From the NCBI GenBank assembly GCA_002205965.3, contig NADL03000609.1, positions 434,001-498,000 on the forward strand: a DNA stretch of 64,000 bases, given 5' to 3'. This DNA comes from Kappaphycus alvarezii. Lineage: Eukaryota; Rhodophyta; Florideophyceae; Gigartinales; Solieriaceae. The translations under genes were made by a program, and so were the position numbers. Each line of letters opens with the position of its first letter. The first letter of the stretch is position 1. Shown here piece by piece: positions 1 through 10,036 of this stretch. The notes under the pieces were generated by a model. That model did no database searches and had not been told where the DNA came from. It saw nothing but the letters and a program-made list of their open reading frames with translations.

Positions 1-2800
1 GCCGAACCTTCGCCAACTTCTGCGTGGCTCCTGTGCGCCAAGCGGGTCCAATACAGTGCTACTTAACCAGAGGACTGCGCGCCGGCGCACACACACCAAT
101 AGAAATAAAACAAGAAAACGGGAATCAAAAGAAACATAGACACTTTATTCCGTTGCTTCCCACCAGTGTGCACTGCGCTAGTACTCCCGAGCTTGTATCC
201 TCTATTAAAATTGCCCCTATCCTATTTTATCCTACCATCAAACTACTTACGGCTCCTTTCCCCGCGTGATAACCCACACAGCTGATTGTATATCTATGCG
301 CCACGCCCGCGTAAGAGCGATTTCCTACGACAAGGACCGAAGTTTCTCTTCATCACTGATTACTGAGCAGAGTAAAGAAGTAGATTTATAGTTTTTCTCA
401 TAATTCTTCATCAAAAGCTAAGAATTGACAGGTGTACAATCATACCCTGTAGTCTTGAATGTTCGCAATATTTGAGCTTATTCCCCATTAGAGTGAACAT
501 AGTGTCCTAATATAAAGATTTTTCCGGTAAACCCAATATATTTGCAATAATTCTTAATTAATAAACCAAATAATAATCAGGATTGAGTTTGGGCCCAAAA
601 AGATAAAACTGTGTAGCCTAATTTATAAATGAAGCGTACTTTCATTATACAGGGCTAAATTGGCTTCAAACTTGTACTTGGAAGGCTTTTCTCTACCTGT
701 ACTACTGTCAATTGAATTGAATGTACAATAGTATTTGGTAAAGTATTTCAATACACTAACATTTGTTAGCTCTTCCCAACTTGTACCAAAATTACGTTAG
801 ATGATAACATTATCTGTTATATTAAATGCATTGGATAAAAAAGAAATCCAGAATTTACCCAGCTAGAATACGGGCAATGGTTATTATTGTCAAGTTTCTT
901 CAAATAAGGAGCTGAATAGATAAATAATGAAGAGATTGAGCTCTCATTTTTGAGGATTAATACTTCTAGAGTACCATGTAATATTTTTCTTCAGATATAT
1001 TTCTGGTCAATTTTTGGTCTGATTGAATACTTTTTATCTTCTTAGAATGATCTTGGTGCATACATTTTGAAAAAACAGGAATTTTTCGTTATCATTGACA
1101 GCAACTAGGATTTTTTGGAGGTCAGAAAAAGTTCATACTATATCATCAAGGGTTCAGATAATGGAAATAATCAACATTTTCGAAAGAGAAAGAAATTATG
1201 TACAGAGCTGAGTAGAAATTTAAAAGCAAAAAGTTACCCATTCATCTATGTTATATTGTACTCGCACCACTTGGTACCCGCCTTATCGTAGCAGAAAACA
1301 AAGTTTAAAAGGTCCTTATCCATCACAGAGTCCTTGCAATTGCAGTTGCTTTCGAGCACCAACTTTCTCCACTGTCTTTTTATTTCGCCTTTTCTGAATT
1401 ATGAAAAGATCATTAGTGCCCCTTCAATGAAGACGAGGTAGTTCGATAGGATATACGTAAATGAGCAGGAACGATGTTTAGCTGTTTTTTCGGATAACAG
1501 AAGAATAATTTCTGCATCCTATATTTCCGAAGAGGCGCCTTGTTAAGAAATCCATGATTAACTGCATTCACTTCAGAAAAAAATTACAGAAGTGGGGGGT
1601 TTGACGGTAAAAGGAATGTTTTCAGGCTCACGGAATAATAATCTGGTCACCATAAAGGAATTGATGACGAGGTAGTTTCATTTGCAGACGCCGATAGACA
1701 ATCTTCTCTCTTCCGTTGAATACTTACTTTTTGAATGGAATTCAGGCAAAACTGGGCTCCAGAACTCTAACTAATTGGTCTATAATTATCTAAAATGGGT
1801 TTCGGGATAATTTCGTGCGTGTTATGGGCTGGTTCACGTCCTTTCCCAAGTGAAATCCCACGGAAATGCTCTGAAGCATTCAAAATAGGTCTGTTTATGA
1901 AAAGCGGAGACAGTTGCATAGCAAAGATTCTTTGATTGAAACCCTGCTGTGTTGTTGGATCAGTTTTGGTGCAATTGGGCTTTAGAATCCGGTTTGTTTC
2001 ATGTCAAAGAGGGGGGAATTTTCGGGTCATTTTAATGCATGGAAGATGCGGTCAGTTGTGTCCACGCCGCTAATACGTTTTGCGGGATAGGTCGTCACTG
2101 ATGTGTAACAGTTAAAGACATTCCTTACAGGGCCGGCTCAATGCCAGCGAGCAGGCATGCCGCGTTAGACATGACGGCAGCGGCAGCGTGCGTTTAAGTA
2201 AAAGAGGTGAAGGATGGTTTGAAGTTCGAACTGTTCAAGAGACGAGATTACGAATTACTAAATTGATAAACTATGAAGGTTACTGTTCTCTGTTCTGGTA
2301 GTTTACCTAAATTTTCTGTTATACTACAGTTTATTGGATTCTTTCAGTTAATTTGAAGCATATTTGCACGCACTGCATATTTTGGTAACTTGAAAGTGTC
2401 AGCGAGCAGAAATATTTTTTTTCGCCAACCTCCTGGTCATGTACTGTACTGTACTGTACATATAAAGCACTTACCGAAGCCTCGACAGGAAATGACATTA
2501 TTTTCCAAATAATACTGGAAATTACCCAAATTTTCCCTCCCCGTAGCCTCGATGGTGTTCAATACGGGATCCGACTTTAATACTGTACCGTACATGTATT
2601 TACGGCGCAGGAGTGTACGAAAATTCAGGAAATGACGTTTCTTTCTGATTATTTCCCCCCTGTGCGAAACGGCTGTGCCTGATGCCTGCCAAATGCGGAC
2701 GACGTGTGGCCCGATAATTCTTCGAATATGAATTGTATCTACTGTACTATGATACCTGCTCCAAAATCAGTCTTGGAATAAAGAAGGAAATGGACTAGTG
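1..2800. other. No recognisable gene; AT-rich intergenic DNA
   Basis: Neither strand gives a reading frame with recognisable protein features. The stretch is mostly AT-rich with short homopolymer runs. I see no RNA gene, terminal repeat or transposase motif. GTAC-type repeats begin near its right end and are listed separately. Confidence 0.5.
2441..2460. repeat. GTAC pentamer repeat
   Basis: Four consecutive copies of the pentamer GTACT/GTACA form overlapping GTAC palindromes. This is one of at least a dozen such runs in the window. It lies about 0.95 kb upstream of the pyrophosphatase gene start. Confidence 0.8.
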
Positions 2801-2810
2801 TTAGTGTAAT

Positions 2811-2867
2811 GTACAGTACTGTGTGTTGTGCTGTAAGGAGTACAGTACAGTAGTGTACAGTATTGTA
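2811..2867. repeat. GTAC palindrome cluster upstream of the pyrophosphatase gene
   Basis: A 57-bp stretch contains repeated GTACAGTAC and TACAGTACAG units interspersed with TG-rich DNA. It lies about 530 bp upstream of the first ATG of the pyrophosphatase fusion gene. No transcription factor is inferred; only the repeat itself is visible. Confidence 0.75.
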
Positions 2868-3394
2868 GATTCATTGATTGATACGATAATTCAAGAATAA
2901 AAAGTATGATACTGGTCCGGAATTTTTACATTGCATAAACTTTTCTGGCAAAGCTGCACATGAACCGCACTTTTCATTTTGAAGTAGTTGGTGTCAGCAG
3001 CGGAGAGTATTGGAAAATATGCACTGCACTGAGACCTCGGGGCGCTGTCAAGACTCTGTCAGGCGCAAAAATTAAGGTTCTTTTCCATGATTGGTTGAAA
3101 ATGGATACACGTAATCCACATTGCATCGGTGTACTACGTGGCACCACCTGTTGCCCTCTAATTGGTCTGACACTAGTGCCAGTTGGTGAGGACTGTCCAC
3201 ACAGGCTACTGAACAGCATGATTCCGCCACTCGATTTGAGCGGCCTGACATCATGCGGTAGCATTTTTCAATGCCCTGGACCACTTCAAGCGCAGCAGCG
3301 GTGTGTGTGAGGTGTGATAAGCTATCGATATTCATTTGCCGAGAGCGCCTTTTCCACTGCTCAAAAAACTATTTGGCATTCCCTCCTCGGTTTT

Positions 3395-5448
3395 ATGAAG
3401 CGACGTGCATCTGCAAGAAAAGCACTAAAGTCTCAATCCAAACGACGTTCCGCACGAGCGAGCAACACCGCCACTCCGGACACAGCCATGAAGGACCCAA
3501 TTACAAATAACATGCCAGAGACGCCAAGCGAGGAGTTTTCATTGATTCGCGTCACCGATCCGTCAGACAAGGACACGGGTGACTTTAAATACTTTTTCAA
3601 CTTGGATGGCTTTGGCGTTGTCAATCCACTGCACGACATTCCTTTGTTCGCAGACAGGGAGGCGGGCGTGTACAACTTTATTTGCGAGATTCCAAGATGG
3701 ACAAATGCAAAGCTTGAACTTCACACCAAGAGTCCGTTGGCCCCGATCGTTCAAGACACGAAAAAGGGGAAGAAGCGATTTGTACACAATGTTTATCCAT
3801 ACAAGGGCTACATCTGGAATTATGGCTGCTTCCCGCAGACATGGGAGGACCCGACCCAGGTTCACATGGAAACTGGCGCGCTTGGAGACGGTGATCCATT
3901 GGACGTGTGCGAAATCGGCAGTCACGCATGTGAGGTTGGCGAGGTGATGCAAGTCAAGGTCTTGGGTGTCTTGGGCATGATTGACGAGGGTGAGATGGAT
4001 TGGAAGATTATCGTCATCAATGTTGACGATCCGCTTGCAAAGGAGATGAACGATATTGACGATCTTTACAGGATGGTGCCGGGATTACTTCATGCCACTT
4101 TCTCGTGGTTTAGGACTTACAAGGTACCCGACGGGAAAGACCTCAACGTGTTTGCCTTCCGCGAGCAGGTGCAGTCTGCCCATTATGCCACCGAAGTCAT
4201 CATGGAGTGTCACGAGAGTTGGAAGAAGCTAATGTCGGGTGAGGTGTCGCACAAGAATATAAACTGCGCCAACACGACTCTCAAGGATTCGAAATTCTAC
4301 ATCACCATGGACAGCGCGCGTGAAGTTGTGAACAAAGCGATCGAGCAAATGGAAGCCAAAGAAAACGCAGCCAGCAGTAGCGGCACCATCGGTCGGTCCA
4401 ACTCGTGGTTAGACATGACACATATTCCCCCTCCGGAGTTTACATCCGAAGGGAACGACATGTCGTCTGTGAAACCCATGATGACGATCAAGCGATTCTG
4501 CACGGAATTACAACGAAAGTTTCCGCACGGGTCGAACGATTTGTCGTTGTTGATCACGGAACTGGGTGTTGCGTTCAAGTGTGTGCGTGCGCAACTGTGC
4601 GACGCGCCGAATGCCAACTTTTCGGCATTGGCGTCGTTTGCGAATTCGCAAATTCACGCGTCGTTGGCATCGTCGGGGTTGTGCTGTTTGATTTTAGCTC
4701 TACTTCGAAGCAACCTATGGCACTTGAAGCGGGGACTGATGTTGGAAATTATATTGTGGTGTACAACCCGTTGTGTGGGGTGCCTGGAGCGTCGTTGGGT
4801 TCTATTTTTTCTGTGTATTACCGGAAATCGGCGCCTGGAAAGGAGGGAGACACGGCGGATTTGTTGCAGAGACCGGGATATGAGCAGGTTGCGGCCGGAT
4901 ATTGTATGTATGGGTCGTCGACATACTTGACTTTTAGCATGGGGTACGGGGTGCATATTTTCACTCTGGATGGAATCTCGGGCCATTTTGTGCTATCCAA
5001 GCAACACGTGGCGACGCCATCACGGGGACCACTCTACTCGATCGACACATCGGTACTCCCCAACGTGGTGGACGGTGTGCGCAAGTATGTGGAAGAGTTG
5101 GAGTCGGAAGGGAGTGACAAAAAGTTTAGGCACTTGAACAATCTGGTAGCCAACTTTCACAACATTGTCACCAAAGGCGGGATTTTAATGTTGCCCGGAC
5201 CGCAAAAGAAGGACCTTGCGAAATTCCTGACCGAGGCTGCACCGCTTGCGTTTGTGGCGAGACAGGCGGGGGGTCGAGCGTCGGTGGGAAAGAGACATTT
5301 GTTGGAACTGTCGGCGTGGAGCTTGGAAATGAGCGTGCCGTTGTTTGTGGGGTCTGCGGAGGATGTGAATCGTTTGGAGGAATTGGTGTTGGGGTATGCG
5401 GTGGAGGAGAAGAATAAGGTGGACCCTACCAAGATGTTGAGCATTTGA
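3395..5448 (+). CDS. Soluble inorganic pyrophosphatase fused to a degenerate fructose-1,6-bisphosphatase-like domain
   Basis: About 684 codons if one frame change near 4675-4700 is bridged. The first ATG gives a basic Arg/Ser/Ala-rich N-terminus that could be a targeting peptide. An alternative ATG is at 3488. Residues about 45-290 are a complete family I pyrophosphatase, which hydrolyses PPi to two Pi. It keeps the EIPRWTNAKLE block, the IQDTKKGK block and the signature DGDPLD (Asp at residues 165, 167 and 170), and matches yeast-type enzymes along its length. A Ser-rich linker with an RSNSWL stretch, a possible kinase site, follows. From about residue 363 (nt 4481) the rest is recognisably FBPase: the GSIF..YYRK block, VAAGYCMYGS, HNIVTKGG and LAFVARQAGG. 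The FBPase metal motif DPLDG reads NPLCG (Asn codon 4765, Cys codon 4774), and the EED motif and several substrate residues are also gone. That half is therefore probably a pseudoenzyme. The frame moves by -1 inside the FBPase half. Confidence 0.85.
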
Positions 5449-6040
5449 GGAGGGTGGGATGAGTGTGGTTTGTTTTTGTTGGCTGTGGTGCGGGGCATGT
5501 CGCGGTGGGACTGTTGTGTCGGAGATTGCATGAGAGTTGGAAGGGGGGGGAGTATTTTTTTTGTCTTGTGGCGTGTTAGGCTATGTAGAAGAGTAAAGAT
5601 GCGGAATGACGCATGTGGCGTGATTGTGAAATGGGGCCGAGGAGAGAGGCAGGTGGTAAAGGGGGGAATTGGTTTTGGTTTACTGCGCGTAATGGAACGG
5701 TTGGGAAAATTGGCTGGGAACAAAGGGGGAAAAATGGTTCTCTGGAATACACTGTATACACAATTTCAAGTTGTAGCCTAAGTGTTAAAGGGGTGGTTTA
5801 CTGCGGACGAGGCGCCAGTGAGGGTAGGGTAGGGTGGTTTGGCTTTCGTACAGGATTTCTGGGGCCACGTGTTCGTGCTGGGGTCGCTTCCACGTTTACG
5901 GTGCTTACAGTTGATTGTGGAGCCGTTGGTGACGTGCAGCGTGTGGGATTACGGTAGGACGGGGTGCGCTCGGAGCGCTTGAAGAAATGAACTGGGCTGT
6001 TAAGGCACTGTAATGTCATTGGCGGCATCGCTGACAGTCA

Positions 6041-6173
6041 TTGTACTGTACACGTACATTGTACGGTATTGTAGAGTACAGCTCCTGTACAGTACTGCGG
6101 CTGTATAAAACGTAAGTTTGGCAGCGGCGGTTTGGGAGTCATGCACACTACTGTACAGTACAGTACAGTATAG
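6041..6173. repeat. GTAC palindrome cluster downstream of the pyrophosphatase gene
   Basis: Two dense groups of TGTAC/AGTAC units, at 6041-6096 and 6149-6173, are separated by ordinary sequence. They are about 600 bp past the pyrophosphatase stop and over 1 kb before the kinase gene. Confidence 0.75.
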
Positions 6174-6930
6174 TCTTGTTGGGCCGGGGAGGGAGCGAGT
6201 GTTGATACACGGTAGGGACTGGATGACGTTGGAGGGATGGAAGGGGATGATGGTGGGATGTGCGGAGTTGTGTGGATTAGGGTGAGGGAATTACACAGTG
6301 GGGGGTTGGCGTGGTGGAAGGGGGGGGAGGGAGAGGGAGGCGTGGATTGCGTAGTGGTGAGGTGGAAGGGAAAGTTGGGAGTTTTCGGGTGGAGTATGAG
6401 GGGAGGGATGGGTGGATGTACAGTACAGTTTTTGCTGACTTGTGCTGGGGGGCGGGGGGGGGGGGTGAGGTGCGTTGACTGATGTATGAAGTGTAGTGTT
6501 GTTTGTGTGGTGTGTGATGGTTGCGGGGTGGGGTGGGGGGATGGAGGGGAGTTGGGTTGGGGAGGGCAGGATATGTTCAAGGGGAGGGGGGGAGGAGGAG
6601 AGAGAGAAAGAGAGAGGCGGAGTGGCGGCAGGCTGGCCGTTGTACTATTAGGTGATACGATGTGGATGTGGATGTGGATGGGTTGATGCGGCTGGAGGGG
6701 GGTCGCGGGAGGGCCATTTTGCCGCTACAGTTTGGATGTGTGAATATTTAACAGAGTTTATTTTTAAAATAATTAAATCGGTCCATATATTTGTGTGACA
6801 AGAAAGAGGTACGGAAAAAATAACGTTAAATTTCCAATCGCTGCCTTTTGTCCCCTACAAATATTTTGTAAATTGTACCCACGATTTAAACAGTATGACA
6901 TGACAATCCCAACACCACTTGTACTCTCCC

Positions 6931-6970
6931 ACTGTACAGTACTGTACAGTACAGTACTGTACACAGTACG
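6931..6970. repeat. GTAC palindrome array upstream of the PIP kinase gene
   Basis: Forty bases are built almost wholly of ACTGTAC and AGTAC units, a near-perfect self-complementary tract. It lies about 240 bp upstream of the kinase ATG, just before a C/T-rich leader. That placement is compatible with a promoter-proximal element, but function is inference. Confidence 0.8.
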
Positions 6971-7039
6971 TTCGAGTCGACTCCGAATGCCACTACTCAA
7001 TCCCCCGTTTTCTCTCGACACCTCTTCCCTCCCTCCGCG

Positions 7040-7210
7040 CATCCTGCCCTTGCCCACCACCGCCGCTCGCCTTCCCCTTTCACGTCTTCCACTTCCTCCC
7101 CCTCATCACTCCTTACTCCCCTTCCCCCCCCTTACCCTTTCACCAACTTGAATTCCTTCTCTGCTTACATTTCCACTACTAACACCTCCCATTCCCCCCC
7201 ACACCCAACC
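7040..7210 (+). promoter_or_regulatory. Pyrimidine-rich leader of the PIP kinase gene
   Basis: The sense strand from about 7010 to the ATG at 7211 is almost entirely C and T with few purines, and the bias continues into the first codons. A comparable sense-strand pyrimidine tract precedes the GH35 gene. This may mark the 5' untranslated leader. No TATA box is claimed. Confidence 0.35.
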
Positions 7211-8946
7211 ATGTCCGACCCACCGCAACCGCAATCGCAACCGCAACCGCAACCGCAACCGCAACTCCAACCTCATCCCCCCGACCCCATCCCCATTCCC
7301 CTCCCACCCCCCTTGAAATCCCCCACCCCCCGAAACCCCCCGTCAACCCATCATCAAAAGTGCCCCCGTTCTCTCCTCCCCAAACTCTGCACCCACCCCC
7401 CTCCACTACCCCCTTCCCTTCTCCATCGCCGCAGTCTGGGTCGTACCTCCCACCCACAATCCAAGCGTCGCGTCAGTGGTTCCTCCCCAAATCACAACAT
7501 ACCAAACCATTTTTCAAAGCCTATCGAGATGCCACTCGCTGGCTTACGCATCGAGGCCGCTCCGGATGACGATACAGTCTCCCCAGGTCAGCCGGGTTCC
7601 GGCGGCCCTCACGGAAAGAGACACAGTTCCGCGAGAGATGACGCCAATGTCGTCGAGGTTCAGAGTCCGGTCCCTCGCCGCGTCGCCACGAAAAGTGGCC
7701 ATCATTTGAAGAAACAGGTTATGAGTATGGTCCCTGGTATGGCCAAAATTGCTACCGGCGGTAGGCATCGGAAAAAGGTCAAGGATGGTCAGGTCGTCTT
7801 CAAGGGTCATAAGAATTGGGAAATCGTACTCAGTATTCAGTTTGGCTTGCGTTACACTAGCGAACTCTTGGAGGATGCTGGTGTCGGTGAGCCGACAGAC
7901 AAGGATTATCATGAGAGTTTGGCCTTTGATTTTAATCCTGTTGAGGGCGCTGATAACGTTTATGATGTCAATCGCCTCGCGAAATGGGTCCATCCAGCTC
8001 CCTTTGTGTATCGCAGGATAAGGGCGAGGTTTGGTGTCTCGGAGGATGACTTTTTGGACGCCACATGTAGAGAGAGTCGCGTTAGAGAATTGCCTACACC
8101 GGGTAGGAGTGGTGCCCTGTTTTACATTACCGAGGATGAGATGTACTTTATGAAGACTATTCAAGCGGTCGAGGAGCGCATGCTTTTGAGCATGTTGCCC
8201 AGTTACTATCAGCATATTGTCGACAATCCCGAACCTTGTTGACCAGGTACATGGCTCATTTTAGTGTCCAGACTAGGAGAGATCGTCATATTCGGATGGT
8301 CGTCATGGCCTCGATCTTTAACGAGCAAATCTTTATAGATCGCAAGTATGATCTCAAGGGCTCCACCTACAAGCGTTTTGCCTCTCCGGAGCAGTTACGT
8401 AGCGAGAATGTCACCCTCAAGGATCAAGACTTTGACGACGCCCTCTACTTTCGCCCAGAGGTTTTGAAAGCCATTTTGCGACAACTTGAAAAGGATTCCG
8501 CCTATCTCGAATCCCATGATGTCATGGATTACAGTCTACTACTCGGCCTTTCGGACATGCTGCCCGATGAAAACGTCGCATTCAGGTCTCGTTACGGTCC
8601 AAACGAGGAAGAGGCCCCTTACTTTCTTGGTTATTATAAGGATGCCTTGGGACGCAAGTCGGGTGTGCGCATCTGCATGGGCATCATTGATTTTCTCCAG
8701 CGCTTCCGCTTGCGAAAGAAAGTAGAATATGCGGGACGCGTCTTGCAGTCATGCTCAACATCAGCTGCGTCTGTCGCACCCCCGGGCTTGTATCGCGAAC
8801 GATTCATGGATTTTTTGCGCACAAAGTTTCTGCCGGACCCGGACTTGGACGTGTCAAAGTTGGTCACGACGATAAATTACGAGGTGGCACCTGGGAAAAT
8901 AGAGGAGGACGACGACAATGACGAATCGGACAAGCCCAATAAGTAA
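7211..8946 (+). CDS. Phosphatidylinositol-4-phosphate 5-kinase family protein
   Basis: About 578 codons with one frame change at about 8233-8237. It would phosphorylate a phosphatidylinositol phosphate at the membrane. The first ATG is 7211. The N-terminal 100 residues are low complexity, with a Pro-Gln repeat at nt 7220-7262 and then Pro/Ser-rich sequence. The PIPK catalytic domain starts at about nt 7800 (HKNWEIVLSIQFGLRYT). It contains YYQHIVDNP, then after the frame change LLTRYMAHF, RYDLKGS-type KYDLKGSTYKR, DVMDYSLLLG and the C-terminal IIDFLQRFRLRKKVEYAG block followed by PGLYRERFMDF. These are the canonical family blocks in the right order and spacing. The acidic tail EEDDDNDESD is not part of the domain. 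At 8233 the reading frame slips by -1: the two halves align without loss if one base is restored, so this is a base deletion in the gene or assembly, or recoding, and not an intron. Type I versus II specificity is not decidable here. Confidence 0.88.
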
Positions 8947-10036
8947 CAAGTAAACCAGCAATTTCGCATTGCTCTCATCCGTGCTTCTCCTGTGTTGCTC
9001 CGTCTTTTCTGTTTCGCGTGTTTCGCATTTCGAAGAAGTGCTCAAGAAGAAGAGTCGGAGGAAACTTTCGAGAACTCTGGTTTGCCCTTGCGCTGCCTGG
9101 TGTACTGCATTTTTTATGCTTTGTTGGTTTGATATGCTTCTTAACCGTTGTCACACCTTGCAGCCTCGCTCCTAATGCCGCATTCACGGCCACTTGGATC
9201 TTGACTCGAAGAATATCGATTGACTTCTCCCCCAAGCTGAGGGGACCTAATTTTTGGCTACTGCTGCGGTTAGGACATTGCCGCACAAACTCGCAATCTC
9301 TTCAGGAAAGAGCATTTACCCAACTCCTGTTGATATACAGGCCTCCGCCGAGTACCACTTCACTTTCGTAGCGGCAGCCTGAAATTGTTCCTACGTGACC
9401 TAGACCTGTTATGTAAAGATGCTAACTTTGCTAGTTCCAACCCAGGAAACGTCAGACTGTAGTGGAACATGGTTCTTAGCCCATCTGAAAACAGAGACCC
9501 TAAACCATCTGGCGCTGTGGATCCTCAACCATACCTACAGTTAACCCGTGACAAGTGCAGTAACCTACCGGCTTGAGACCATCCAGCCGGGTGAACATTC
9601 ACGCGCTTTGCCAAATGAGGAAGAACTTGGCTCTACGCGTCTAAACAAAGTGCTTTTAGATGAAAACATGTGGCAATGCTGCAGAGTGATCTTGAATCAA
9701 AACGATTTGCAGCAGTAATGCTTGATTGTCTAGCACAAACCTTCCCTGATCCGCTCAAAAAGCCGCCGATTGTAGCAGGGACCTGGTAAAATGACCCAAC
9801 ATCAAGTAAAACGTGGTTTGCCATTTGTACATCTTTTTTATGACAAGACTAGTGCCAATTGATTGCAACATCCCAGCGGCATTTGTCGCACCAAAAAAGA
9901 TTAGTAAATGTGTCCCGCTTATGATACAATCAACGAAACTAGTGAGATTAACTTAGTTAATGGGTATCGATTTATGATTGCGGAAAGAGGACCTGATCCG
10001 AACGAGGCCGCGGGTGGGAGTGTTTCCTCTGGTCAC
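8947..10036. other. Intergenic, no supported gene
   Basis: This lies between the stops of the convergent kinase (+) and GH35 (-) genes, so it probably holds both 3' ends. Short open frames on both strands show no family resemblance. No repeats or RNA genes were recognised. Confidence 0.5.

Larger units (their letters stand above)
5449..7040. other. G-rich intergenic region with GTAC repeats
   Basis: No supported gene. The + strand from about 5520 to 6700 is very G-rich, with several runs of six or more G (for example near 6318 and 6450). Proline-rich or glycine-rich reading frames here are composition artefacts. GTAC runs at 6041-6096, 6149-6173 and 6418-6430 lie inside. A GATGTG hexamer repeat occurs at about 6659-6680. 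Confidence 0.6.

Noticed and set aside
24..269. Short open frame at the left edge
   Set aside because: No homology features, composition or context supports coding.
2441..2460. GTAC runs as copper-response (SBP-type GTAC) sites
   Set aside because: The core matches, but SBP factors are a green-lineage family and there is no copper-related gene here, so the claim would be unsupported.
4675..4700. Short intron (GT...TTTTAG, 20-26 bases) explaining the FBPase frame change
   Set aside because: The length is below any plausible spliceosomal intron and the homology continues without loss if one base is restored.
6038..6580. 180-residue Pro-rich frame on the minus strand
   Set aside because: It is the shadow of the G-rich tract and of GTAC repeats; composition alone explains it.
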